A stretch of DNA of 64,000 nucleotides from Candidatus Centipeda massiliensis (GCF_900290285.1 NZ_LT985755.1:138431-202430); one strand, 5' to 3'. Shown: positions 1 to 6,843, numbered from the stretch's first letter. The notes: generated from the letters alone by a model not told the origin. Program-made: numbers and translations.

Positions 1-407
1 TGGATACGAATATGAGGGCTTCTCTGTGTGTGCAGATGCTTGATAACGCCATGATTTCCTACCCGATGCTCAGGGGAGCAATCCTGCACTCGGATCGCGG
101 CAGCCAGTACACGAGTCAGCTGTATCGGGAGGCAATCCAACACTATGGAATCCGTCAAAGTATGAACAGTGCCGGTGGACGCTGTCATGATAACGCGCGT
201 TGTGAGAGCATGTGGGCACGCATGAAATCGGAGCTTCTCTATGGACGCTATGACACAAAGAAAATGACAACGGAAGAGTTGAAGGTTCTGGTTTGGCGAT
301 ACTTCATGAGCTATTGGAACAACCGCCGAATTTGTTCAACAAACGGTGGGCTTCCTCCGATGGTGAAGCGTCGACAGTTCTATGACTCCATTGCCGCGAC
401 TGCTTAA
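1..407 (+). CDS. IS3-family transposase OrfB, C-terminal part (partial at window edge)
   Basis: DDE transposase (rve integrase core) that cuts and joins IS ends. The frame is open from the first bases, so the N-terminus lies outside the window. Visible are ILHSDRGSQYTS, which carries the second catalytic Asp, and a GGRCHDNARCESMW stretch with the catalytic Glu region typical of IS3/IS150 OrfB. It differs from the second copy at only a few residues (for example SYWNN versus RYWNN near the C-terminus), so the two are recent relatives. Unlike copy 2 it is not interrupted in the part seen here. Whether the upstream half is intact cannot be judged. Confidence 0.85.
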   Translation, partial: DTNMRASLCVQMLDNAMISYPMLRGAILHSDRGSQYTSQLYREAIQHYGIRQSMNSAGGRCHDNARCESMWARMKSELLYGRYDTKKMTTEELKVLVWRYFMSYWNNRRICSTNGGLPPMVKRRQFYDSIAATA

Positions 408-455
408 GCATTCGTTTCCTTGTGAGAAATTTGTCAACTGTTCTTGACAATATCA
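1..455 (+). mobile_element. IS3-family element, right-hand end (copy 1, cut by window edge)
   Basis: The 3' part of an IS3-family insertion sequence. It ends with the same terminal sequence as the complete copy at 4174-5707 (AGTTGACAA core, then TGATATTG read inward from the outer end). The two copies are in opposite orientation with their right ends facing each other, and enclose about 3.7 kb. Confidence 0.85.
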
Positions 456-562
456 TACTCTGCCAGAGCAATCAGAACTTGATACGCATTCCCTTCAGCC
501 CTGAGATTAGAATCTAGTGCTTTTGTTAAAAGATTCGCGACAGGCTTCGGCAGGTTCTCTAA
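456..562 (-). pseudogene. unrecognised gene fragment trapped between IS3 and a MITE
   Basis: Between the IS3 end and the MITE the minus strand stays open for about 35 codons, reading SLENLPKPVANLLTKALDS and continuing into an EGNAYQVLIALAEYD stretch. Both ends of the open frame run into mobile DNA: the apparent Met start (MFGRKNLR) is supplied by the MITE and the stop by IS3. It is therefore an internal piece of a gene that once lay downstream of the repressor on the same strand. I do not recognise the family. The helical, acidic composition would fit a small phage regulator, but that is only a guess. Confidence 0.4.
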
Positions 563-724
563 GGAATCGCTGATAAAATGAAGTCCGTCAAATTGGCGTA
601 GATTTTTTCGTCCGAACAAGGAGACAAACCGGACGCATAGCAGGGGCTATGTGGAGGATTTGTCGACACAGTGCGGGCAAAAAAGATGCGTCAAGATGGC
701 ATGGCTGAATTTATCAGTGCTTCC
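563..724. repeat. MITE copy 1 (162 bp, IS5-type ends)
   Basis: The ends are imperfect inverted repeats beginning GGAATCGCTGATAAA and GGAAGCACTGATAAA. The flanking 4-bp target CTAA is perfectly duplicated (559-562 and 725-728). The interior has a GCTATGTGGAGGAT arm and no open frame of its own. It shares ends, interior and length with copies at 4840 and 54054; the ends also match the IS5-family element at 62486-63731. Confidence 0.85.
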
Positions 725-1337
725 CTAAATTGACTGCAAAAGCGTTCGTAACGGGATCTTCAGTAGGCGCTGAGGCCGATGCTATAGTTTTCGGTGGTGC
801 TGTCGATACCTCGCTCTCAAAGAACAACTTCACGACATCGGTGCCAAAGTATGCGGCGATACGCTCCGCCTCCTCGGGGGTAGTCCATACAGTTTCGCCC
901 TGCATGAGCTTGCCGACACGGGGAAAATCCAGACCTGTCTTTTGCATGAAGCCGTTGACATCACCAGAATCCATCAATAGCTTGCTGACGTTTTTCGAGA
1001 ATGTCACATCCAGCCGATCAAGGCGAACGAGGATCTCGTCCTGCACGGCTTTCGGATGGCGAAGATACGCCTGTGTCAGATCGTGCATGGGGGAGTCCCC
1101 ATCAAACGTCATGGTGGTTGTCACCTTTGGCGGTGGAGCTGCCCAGCCCATAAGCACGGCGGGGGTAGTATCTAATGCAGCTGCGAGTTTTTCTATATTA
1201 TCTGAAGGGATGTTGCTTATTACCCCGGATTCATAGCGTTGGATAGTTTGACGACTTACGCCAACTTTTGCAGCTACTTCGTCAAGAGTAAATCCTTTAG
1301 CTGTACGAGCAGCTTTGAGCCTGTCGTTTAATGCCAT
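714..1337 (-). CDS. XRE-family HTH repressor with MITE-derived C-terminus
   Basis: A 207-residue phage-type repressor. Residues about 5-60 form a Cro/CI helix-turn-helix: RLKAARTAKGFTLDEVAAKV followed by GVSRQTIQRYESG. The rest carries no LexA-type Ser/Lys protease signature that I can see. It stands divergent to the Cro-like gene at 1529, the usual lysogeny-switch arrangement. The last residues (about GKH) and the TGA stop are encoded by the terminal repeat of the MITE, so the original C-terminus has been replaced. The loss may be short because a proline/alanine-rich tail precedes it. Function as a repressor is inferred from fold and context. Confidence 0.75.
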   Translation of the reverse strand: MALNDRLKAARTAKGFTLDEVAAKVGVSRQTIQRYESGVISNIPSDNIEKLAAALDTTPAVLMGWAAPPPKVTTTMTFDGDSPMHDLTQAYLRHPKAVQDEILVRLDRLDVTFSKNVSKLLMDSGDVNGFMQKTGLDFPRVGKLMQGETVWTTPEEAERIAAYFGTDVVKLFFESEVSTAPPKTIASASAPTEDPVTNAFAVNLGKH

Positions 1338-1528
1338 TCAGAGCACCGCCCTTCTAAAAGTATTTCTTCGTAGCACCATTATAACAGAAATTACCTAATA
1401 TGCAACAAAAAATCACATCTAACAGAAAAACTTATTGACTTGTTACGCAATGGGTGCTATCATAATTCCGTGAGACGCAACAAAAGGACTTGAAGTTTAT
1501 GATGAATTGGTAGGGGGTGGTATTGGGC
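1338..1528. promoter_or_regulatory. divergent lysogeny-switch control region
   Basis: A promoter for the Cro-like gene is visible as TTGACT (1435-1440), a 17-bp spacer and TATCAT (1458-1463). The motif GCAACAAAA occurs at 1402-1410 and again at 1477-1485, flanking this promoter, and a related TTACGCAA lies in the spacer. These repeats are candidate operators for the repressor and Cro-like proteins. The region is noticeably AT-rich. Confidence 0.5.
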
Positions 1529-1747
1529 ATGGTAAACACAAATGCGCTTAGAGGGCTCATAGCAGAGAAAGGTTTAAGTCAATCTGAAGTGGCTAAACAC
1601 TTGGGTATAACGCCTAAAACCTTCTATGCGAAGATGAACAGAAGAGTTTTTGATTCTGATGAAATCGAGGTCATGATCAATCTGCTTGAGATTCCTTCGG
1701 AAAATTTTGTAAGGGTTTTTTTGCCTCGAATGTCTCTTGATAAGTAA
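1529..1747 (+). CDS. Cro-like small HTH regulator (DUF739 type)
   Basis: A 72-residue protein made almost entirely of one helix-turn-helix: LRGLIAEKGLSQSEVAKHLG then TPKTFYAKMNRRVF. It resembles the phage DUF739/Cro group. ATG is chosen over the upstream in-frame GTG at 1517 because GGGGGTGG lies about eight bases before it. It opens the plus-strand early operon of the broken switch and faces the XRE repressor, so it is likely the lytic-side regulator. The gene after it is a relic, so the switch no longer leads to a working early operon. Confidence 0.65.
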   Translation: MVNTNALRGLIAEKGLSQSEVAKHLGITPKTFYAKMNRRVFDSDEIEVMINLLEIPSENFVRVFLPRMSLDK

Positions 1748-1767
1748 CAAAAGGAGGAAATCAAACA

Positions 1768-1830
1768 TTGAGCAACAAACTTCAGATTTTCGAGAGCACC
1801 GACTTCGGCAGTAGCCGAAAGGCATTTTAG
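1768..1830 (+). pseudogene. relic of a BRO-family antirepressor (N-terminus only)
   Basis: After a strong AAAGGAGG site a TTG codon opens a 20-residue frame reading SNKLQIFESTDFGSSRKAF before a stop. The Q-I-F-x-(x)3-F-G pattern is how BRO-N/antirepressor proteins of phages usually begin, and they commonly sit directly after a Cro-like gene. The remainder is missing. A second ribosome site (CTGAAAGGAG) and an ATG at 1854 follow, and the IS30-family element starts about seven bases into that frame. I infer a deletion plus IS30 insertion destroyed both genes. Confidence 0.45.
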
Positions 1831-1860
1831 GAGAGACAAACTGAAAGGAGTAAATGGTTC

Positions 1861-3068
1861 GTTGTAAAATGAAGTTGAACAGCTAAACAAAAACAAAATC
1901 CATAGTGACATCCCGTGCTATAATGGTTCCGCTACAAAACATCAGCAAAGGAGCAATCACTATGGATTACGCCTATTCTACCACAATGGAAGCTGTTCGT
2001 AAATCGGGAAAGCACTTTACCCTTGACGAAAGGGGGCAAATACAGGCACTTCACCGCGAAGGATTCTCCCTTCGCGCCATAGCCGCACGGGTTGGATGCT
2101 CGCACACGGCGATCCACTATGAGCTTAAGCGGGGGACACCCGAACGCCAAGCTGCTCGCGGGCGGTCTCCACAATATACGGCAAGGCGTGGGCAACGGGC
2201 TTACCTCGAACATCGAAAGAACTCCAAACGACCGTATAAGGTTGACAGCGCAGGCTGTGCGCCATTCCTGCGTTGGATGACCGAAAGAATCCGTAAGAAC
2301 AAGCGGTCGATCGACATGTGCGTCGGGGATGCCAGGGCGAACAAACGGTTCGACGAGGATGGTATCCCATGCACCAAGACGCTTTACAATATGCTGTGGG
2401 CGGGTAGGATTCCGCTGACGCTGTTCGATGTCCCGCAAGCGCTCGGACGAAAGTGCAAGCGCAAGCGAAACCGCAAGAACAAGCGCCTGAAAGGGCGCAG
2501 CATAGAGGATCGTCCTGCCATTGTGGACGAAGGCACGGAAATCGGACACTGGGAAGCCGACACCGTTGTCGGATCGCGAAAAGGGCGCGGCGCAGCCGTA
2601 TTTACCGCTGTGGAAAAGGTGACGCACGACTACATTGCAATCCGCATCTCGGGTCGCACGTGCGCCGGCATTGAAGAAGCCATCGCCCATTTGAAATCGG
2701 AATATGGAGAGGACCGTTTCAGCCAAGTGTTCAAGACGATTACCGTTGACAACGGGACAGAGTTCGAGACGTTCACGCAGCTTGAGAGCCTCGGCACGAA
2801 GGTGTACTTCGCTCACCCCTACAGCCCATGGGAACGCCCGCAGAACGAGCGTCACAACGGCATCCTCCGCCAATATATCCCCAAAGGAACGGGCATCGAC
2901 GGATACAGTGACGAGGACATCCTAAACATAGCGGATGAGATAAACAGCCGCCCTCGTCGAGTGCTCGACTATCAAACACCAGCAGAACTGTTTAACACCT
3001 TCTTGGATGAAGTATACGCTATTGAAAATGTTTCTTAATTAAATCACTGTTCAACTTGCTCTTGCAAT
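1861..3068 (+). mobile_element. IS30-family insertion sequence
   Basis: About 1.2 kb containing one IS30-type transposase. The two ends share AAGTTGAACAG as inverted repeats: left GTTGTAAAATGAAGTTGAAC and right, read inward, ATTGCAAGAGCAAGTTGAAC. Exact ends are uncertain by a few bases, and no clear target duplication was found. A 44-bp segment around the left end (1855-1898) recurs at 47258-47301. Confidence 0.8.
1962..3038 (+). CDS. IS30-family transposase
   Basis: A 358-residue DDE transposase. The N-terminal HTH_38 domain reads LDERGQIQALHREGFSLRAI followed by SHTAIHYELKRG. The catalytic core has IGHWEADTVVG (first Asp), TVDNGTEF (second Asp) and PYSPWERPQNERHNG (Glu), the canonical IS30 DDE set. 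ATG at 1962 is chosen because AAAGGAG lies eight bases upstream; the longer frame back to 1905 has no ribosome site. It appears intact. It sits in the antirepressor region of the broken lysogeny module. Confidence 0.92.
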   Translation: MDYAYSTTMEAVRKSGKHFTLDERGQIQALHREGFSLRAIAARVGCSHTAIHYELKRGTPERQAARGRSPQYTARRGQRAYLEHRKNSKRPYKVDSAGCAPFLRWMTERIRKNKRSIDMCVGDARANKRFDEDGIPCTKTLYNMLWAGRIPLTLFDVPQALGRKCKRKRNRKNKRLKGRSIEDRPAIVDEGTEIGHWEADTVVGSRKGRGAAVFTAVEKVTHDYIAIRISGRTCAGIEEAIAHLKSEYGEDRFSQVFKTITVDNGTEFETFTQLESLGTKVYFAHPYSPWERPQNERHNGILRQYIPKGTGIDGYSDEDILNIADEINSRPRRVLDYQTPAELFNTFLDEVYAIENVS

Positions 3069-3302
3069 TCACGTATAATTGCTGATTTAACAGAATCTAT
3101 GAGATTGGCTGCAGAAAATGCAAGTTTGATCCATACTGCGGATAGAGAAGGTTATTTCGGCTACAATACATCCCGAAATGCATATATAGAGGTGATTTCG
3201 TACGACAAGCTTATCAAGGATGCTAAGCAACGTAATAATATCTTATTTGATAAGTTGTTTAGACCCAATGTACGAGAAACTCTGAATGGGAGACTTCTAT
3301 AA
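3069..3302 (+). pseudogene. C-terminal fragment of a larger protein truncated by IS30
   Basis: The frame is open from inside the IS30 right end, so the gene lost its 5' part to the insertion. About 78 residues remain, including GYFGYNTSRNAYIEVISYDK and DAKQRNNILFDKLF. This tail resembles the last segment of large defence-type proteins with Hsp90-like ATPase or Shedu/DUF4263-like nuclease domains, which often end in an IEVISYDKLL-type strand and helix. That link is from memory and weak. The first ATG (3099) has no ribosome site, so it is unlikely to be expressed. Confidence 0.4.
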
Positions 3303-3395
3303 GGAGATGAAATGTTGATAACTCAATCATCTTCCCAACGGTATTTTTAACCGGGTTTTTGTTCCTTTTTACTTCCTTTTTTTCATCGGAAAACC

Positions 3396-3404
3396 TGTTA
3401 TACT
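3396..3404 (+). promoter_or_regulatory. extended -10 promoter of a candidate small RNA
   Basis: TGT followed by TATACT forms an extended -10 element (TGN-TATACT). There is no good -35 hexamer in the T-rich stretch upstream, which extended -10 promoters tolerate. The expected start is near 3411. Confidence 0.45.
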
Positions 3405-3410
3405 GTTATT

Positions 3411-3497
3411 GTGAGTGACCTGGAGATGAGTCAGGTCGCCACTACCTCCTTCATCCATTCCCTCTCATAAAGCCGTCTCACATGAGGCGGCTTTTTT
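3411..3497 (+). ncRNA. candidate small RNA, about 85 nt, with own promoter and terminator
   Basis: Between the promoter and a rho-independent terminator there is no convincing reading frame. Near the 5' end GACCTG (3417-3422) pairs with CAGGTC (3432-3437) to form a hairpin. The 3' end is AGCCGTCTCA pairing with TGAGGCGGCT, one G-T wobble, followed by seven T. The size and layout match an antisense or regulatory RNA such as those of type I toxin-antitoxin or plasmid/phage copy control. No target is evident. The rest of 3303-3686 holds only AT-rich sequence. Confidence 0.45.
3471..3497 (+). terminator. rho-independent terminator of the candidate small RNA
   Basis: A ten-base-pair stem with one G-T pair and a short loop, then TTTTTTT. 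Confidence 0.7.
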
Positions 3498-3686
3498 GTT
3501 GGGGGAGACGTAAGTTTTGGCGATTTTTTATAGGTCGTCGACGGGAGACATAAATTTTATAGGGGATAGAGCGCGGTACTGAGGGAAACGCTCGGAGGGC
3601 GCTGTTGCGGCAGTGTCTTTTTTGTTGCAGAGGAGGCGGATGTGTGGACGATATGAAAAAACCCGCCGTGTGGCGGGTAGTACGTC

Positions 3687-4106
3687 TTATGCAAGAGCTG
3701 TTTTTTTCTCGTAAAGAGCGGTAAGCGCGTCCTGTAGGACTTTGGAAATGTTGAGTTGCTCGGCTTCGGCGAAGGTGTTGAGCCATGCGGGGATCGTGAG
3801 ATTCTTACGAACGGATTTGCTGCCGTACTTTGCGGCGTATGCGTCCATGTCGAGAGAAAGCAGGGAAACAAAGCCCTCGCCGATTTCGGGGTCAGGGTGA
3901 ATGTCTTTGATGTCGCTTGCGGGCGGAACTTCGTTGCCGTTCTCAAGTTCACCGAGGATCCACCCCGAGGCGGCATCTTCGCCCATGGCAATCGCATTTG
4001 TAAGGCTATCCCCTTCGCTGATACAGCCGGGCAAATCGGGGACAACGACGGTAAAGCCGGGGTTCACTTCACAAGGATAAAATACGGCGGGATATACGAG
4101 GTTCAT
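3687..4106 (-). CDS. hicB: HicB-family antitoxin, orphan
   Basis: A 139-residue protein. The N-terminal half is the HicB partial RNase H fold (VYPAVFYPCEVNPGFTVVVP then DLPGCISEGDSLTNAI). The C-terminal part (SVRKNLTIPAWLNTFAEAEQ and on) is a ribbon-helix-helix-like DNA-binding tail. HicB normally neutralises the mRNA interferase HicA, encoded by a short adjacent gene. No HicA (about 60 residues, dsRBD-like with a catalytic His) is visible on either side: upstream lies a 20-bp palindrome and then the IS3 end, downstream the small-RNA region. It is therefore an orphan, perhaps because IS3 removed the toxin. A GGAGG site precedes the ATG. Confidence 0.8.
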   Translation of the reverse strand: MNLVYPAVFYPCEVNPGFTVVVPDLPGCISEGDSLTNAIAMGEDAASGWILGELENGNEVPPASDIKDIHPDPEIGEGFVSLLSLDMDAYAAKYGSKSVRKNLTIPAWLNTFAEAEQLNISKVLQDALTALYEKKTALA

Positions 4107-4125
4107 ATAAAAGCCTCCTTTCGGA

Positions 4126-4149
4126 GACGGGCTTTATTTTAAGCCCGTC
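4126..4149. promoter_or_regulatory. palindrome upstream of hicB
   Basis: GACGGGCTT and AAGCCCGTC are a perfect nine-base inverted repeat with a six-base AT loop, about twenty bases before the hicB start. No T-tract follows on either strand, so it is more likely an operator or a 5' hairpin than a terminator. HicB proteins bind palindromes in their own promoters, which makes this the natural candidate. Confidence 0.4.
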
Positions 4150-4221
4150 ATCCGCAAGACAGATTTGACAGTTTGATATTGTCAAGAACAGTTGACAAAT
4201 TTCTCACAAGGAAACGAATGC

Positions 4222-5295
4222 TTAAGCAGTCGCGGCAATGGAGTCATAGAACTGTCGCCGCTTCACCATCGGAGGAAGTCCGCCGTTTGCGGAACAGATC
4301 CGGCGGTTGTTCCAATATCTCATGAAGTAACGCCAAATCAGAACCTTCAACTCTTGTGTTGTCATCTTCTTTGTGTCATAGCGTCCATAGAGAAGCTCCG
4401 ATTTCATGCGTGCCCACATGCTCTCACAACGCGCGTTATCATGACAGCGTCCACCGGCACTGTTCATACTTTGACGGATTCCATAGTGTTGGATTGCCTC
4501 CCGATACAGCTGACTCGTGTACTGGCTGCCGCGATCCGAGTGCAGGATTGCTCCCCTGAGCATCGGGTAGGAAATCATGGCGTTATCAAGCATCTGCACA
4601 CACAGAGAAGCCCTCATATTCGTATCCACAGAAAGTCCGAGCACGCCGGCGTCATAGCAGTCAAAGAGTGCTGAAATATAGAGTTTTCCGTCACACGCAG
4701 GAATCTCTGTCAGGTCAGTGACACACTTGGAAAGCGGTGTGTCGGCATGAAAATCACGGTGCAGGAGATCCTCCGACATCTGTGCCTGCCGATCTGTTTT
4801 TGTCATACCGTTCGGCTTATGATTGGGACGATGACTTAAGGAAGCACTGATAAATTCAGCACTGTCATCTTAGCACATCTTTTCCGCCCTCTCTGTGTCG
4901 ACAAATCCTCCACATAGCCTTTGCTATGTGTCCGGTTTGTCTCCTTGACAGGACGAAAAATCTGTACCAATCTGACAGACTTCATTTTATCAGCGATTCC
5001 TTAAGCTGATCTCTTCCATGATGCGGTAAACGGTGCGTTCACTCGGAACATGGATGCCTTCTGGCTGCTTGATCTTGAGTGCCTGATACATGCGGATTCT
5101 TCCGTAGGTATCGTTGCATTCATCCTCTGCATGGATCTGCATCATGGCATCGGCAAGTTCCTGATATTTCCATGGGCGGTCTTTGCTCACCAGATACTGA
5201 TAAAATCCCTGTCTTGTGACATGGAGCAGTTTGCAATAAAAACTGATATTCCCTTTGTGTGCGCCGTCTGCTGTCTTGAATGCAATAAACTTCAT
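4222..5295 (-). pseudogene. IS3-family transposase OrfB split by a MITE
   Basis: OrfB (DDE catalytic protein) is read in two pieces. The first, 5295-5005, contains the HTH_21-type segment CKLLHVTRQGFYQYLVSKDR and ends at VYRIMEEISL. The second resumes at SHRPNHKPNG and continues through DLTEIPACDGKLYISALFD (first Asp), ILHSDRGSQYTS and the Glu region. The MITE adds RNR and a stop after ISL. The bases TTAA are duplicated on both sides, so excision would restore the frame exactly. Its start overlaps the orfA stop as ATGA, consistent with translational coupling or the programmed frameshift used by IS3 elements. This copy cannot make an active transposase. Confidence 0.88.
4840..5000. repeat. MITE copy 2 (161 bp) inside IS3 orfB
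   Basis: Same family as copies at 563 and 54054. The ends are GGAAGCACTGATAAAT and, on the opposite strand, GGAATCGCTGATAAAAT. It is flanked by a perfect TTAA duplication (4836-4839, 5001-5004), which fits the YTAR target preference of IS5-type elements. Confidence 0.9.
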
Positions 5296-5594
5296 ACGTT
5301 CGTTTTTGTTGACTTCAGACGGCTCGCGGCGAAAAAAGCGCTTGCTTCTTCCAGAAAGTCATTCTCTTTCTTCAGACGTCGAATTTCCTTATCCTGTGCC
5401 TTGAGCTGGGCGCGAAGCTGCACGAGCTCCTCGTGCAAGCTCAGGGCACTCTGCGGTGTTTGCGTGCCACACCCAAGATCCAAATATCCAAGACGTTGTG
5501 CGCGTGTCCATGTATACATCGTATTCTTGGAAATTCCTAGCTCTTTGGCGGCTTTCGCTTGACCGATTTCCTGCGCCAGCTTGATTGCCTGCAC
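5292..5594 (-). CDS. IS3-family transposase OrfA
   Basis: A 100-residue OrfA: an HTH (AAKELGISKNTMYTWTRAQ) that binds the IS ends, followed by a leucine-zipper-like coiled coil (LHEELVQLRAQLKAQDKEI then RRLKKENDFLEEASAFF). These are standard for IS3-family OrfA, which regulates and partners OrfAB. It is intact although the downstream OrfB is broken by the MITE, so the protein could still bind ends and act as an inhibitor of related copies such as the one at the left window edge. Its ATG is 113 bp inside the element. Confidence 0.88.
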   Translation of the reverse strand: MQAIKLAQEIGQAKAAKELGISKNTMYTWTRAQRLGYLDLGCGTQTPQSALSLHEELVQLRAQLKAQDKEIRRLKKENDFLEEASAFFAASRLKSTKTNV

Positions 5595-5694
5595 CTTAAA
5601 TTCGTCATCGTATTGCCTGTTTGCTGCTATTTTGACCTCTCCTTCTCCTCTTTGACCTTATCTAAAATCCTTGCGAAGAAGTTGTCAACTTTAT

Positions 5695-5901
5695 TTATAC
5701 AACATCACGCACACGCGCCACCGTCGCTTTGTCGGTGGCATCGTCGAAACAAAGGCTGCCGTCCTTCGTGATCTCGAACGCGCCGACCTTGTAGGAAAAG
5801 CTCGGTGCGCCGCAGTAGGCGGGCTTTGTCCCGAGCACCTTGCTGACTACCGCGACCATCGCCTTGCGCTCTTCCTTTTGGATGTTGTAATTGACCTTCA
5901 T
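5695..5901 (-). pseudogene. phage protein truncated by IS3 insertion
   Basis: The frame begins MKVNYNIQKEERKAMVAVVS after a GGGGG site and contains GTKPAYCGAPSFSYKVGAF and a conserved-looking ITKDGSLCFDD segment. The last codons (GAT GTT GTA TAA) are the outer end of the IS3 element, so the natural protein is longer and its 3' part is gone. Proteins with this beginning occur in Clostridia-type phages, often labelled virulence-related, and their biochemical role is not known to me. It marks the left edge of recognisable prophage sequence. Confidence 0.55.
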
Positions 5902-6019
5902 GGTGATTACCCCCTTCATGTACTTTGGTCATTACATTCATCACTCTAGCCGGGATAATTAGCAAGCAAATTGTGTTGTATACACCTATAGCCTCAGTGA
6001 GATAAACCACAGAGTATCA

Positions 6020-6301
6020 TCATTTCACAGAATGAGGAGTGGTCATGCGCTCAAGCATCTTGCCCGTCATCCAGATCGCTCCGTCGATGACAAGCGGCAG
6101 GAAGATGCGGTCACGGAATCTGCACCATCCCGTCTCCTTCTCGGCACTCTCGCGAAGTGCCGCCGTGTATGCCGCCGACACCTCACGCGCCGCGGGAAGC
6201 CCCTTCTCGTGCAGCCAGAGGACGGTCGCTTCCTTCGCCTCCGTCCGCACGAAATCTCCCACATGGTTCTTCAGCTCATTTTGAATGTGTTCCAGTTTCA
6301 T
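6020..6301 (-). CDS. small phage protein after the amidase (possible holin-like or tail-end gene)
   Basis: A 93-residue protein. The N-terminal two thirds are charged and helical (LEHIQNELKNHVGDFVRTEA). The C-terminus has one hydrophobic stretch, FLPLVIDGAIWMTGKMLERM, preceded by basic residues. It follows the lysis amidase by overlap (the amidase stop lies within its ribosome site), the place where holins often sit. A single weak hydrophobic segment is not enough to call a holin, and I do not recognise a family. ATG at 6301 is preferred over GTG at 6310 from the spacing to GAAGGAG. Confidence 0.5.
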   Translation of the reverse strand: MKLEHIQNELKNHVGDFVRTEAKEATVLWLHEKGLPAAREVSAAYTAALRESAEKETGWCRFRDRIFLPLVIDGAIWMTGKMLERMTTPHSVK

Positions 6302-6303
6302 CT

Positions 6304-6843
6304 TCAACACGCTCCTTCATAGTCCGTTACCCCACGCGCAATGGCGCGGGCAAATTCATCCTGCTGCGAACGCAGAAGCTCTGCGTCACCCGCATGGTCG
6401 ATAAACGCAAGTTCCACGAGAACGGCGACCGCATCGGTGTTGCTCAGAACATACAGACCGTTGACACCGGGCTTTGCCCCCTTCACGCCGCGATCCACGG
6501 TTCCGAGTGCATCCACAATCTGATTCTGGATGCACTGTGCCAGTTTCTCTCCCTCTCCGCTTCCGTAGTAGTGCCAAACCTCTGTCCCCTGCGCCATACC
6601 GTTGCACGCATTGCAGAGAATGGAGATAAACACATCGGCATCCGCACGATTGGAAGCCGAGACTACTTCATGCAGACTGTCGGATTGGAGACTCCCCACA
6701 ACTCCGACTCCTGCGGCACTCAGATAGCCCGCAACAAGGTCAGCGACGTTCTTTGCCACATCACACTCTCGCAGCCCATACCCACACGCACCGGGGGCGG
6801 GATTCCCGTTCGGTGCATGACCCGGATTCAAAAACACACGCAT
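6304..6843 (-). CDS. N-acetylmuramoyl-L-alanine amidase (Amidase_3), zinc ligand replaced
   Basis: A 179-residue phage endolysin of the Amidase_3 family, which cleaves the amide bond between muramic acid and the stem peptide with a zinc ion. Visible are the first ligand in FLNPGH (His9), the Glu ligand in GLRECDVA (Glu26) and the catalytic Glu in VLVELAFID (Glu144). The third ligand, normally the His of SIHCNA, is Leu76 here (SILCNA). The codon is CTC, one base from CAC. The enzyme is probably inactive or impaired, in keeping with a decaying prophage. There is no separate wall-binding domain. Its ATG overlaps the methylase stop as TGATG, and AGGAGG precedes it. Confidence 0.85.
   Translation of the reverse strand: MRVFLNPGHAPNGNPAPGACGYGLRECDVAKNVADLVAGYLSAAGVGVVGSLQSDSLHEVVSASNRADADVFISILCNACNGMAQGTEVWHYYGSGEGEKLAQCIQNQIVDALGTVDRGVKGAKPGVNGLYVLSNTDAVAVLVELAFIDHAGDAELLRSQQDEFARAIARGVTDYEGAC

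Larger units (their letters stand above)
4174..5707 (-). mobile_element. IS3-family element (copy 2), interrupted by a MITE
   Basis: Complete element of about 1.53 kb including a 161-bp MITE. The terminal inverted repeats share TGATRTTGT at the tips and AGTTGACAA inside. The flanks (GTT at 4171-4173, CGC at 5708-5710) are not a matching 3-bp duplication, so one flank may have been rearranged. Removing the MITE restores an intact orfB. Confidence 0.85.

Noticed and set aside
434-619. A 61-residue minus-strand frame taken as a complete small gene
   Set aside because: Its start lies in the MITE and its end in IS3, so only the middle is original sequence. Listed as a fragment.
1932-2873. Long open frame on the minus strand across the IS30 transposase
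   Set aside because: It is the antisense shadow of a recognisable transposase, with no ribosome site or family resemblance.
4174-5707. IS3 copy 2 as a clean insertion with target duplication
   Set aside because: The three bases on each side (GTT and CGC) do not match, so a simple insertion is not supported.
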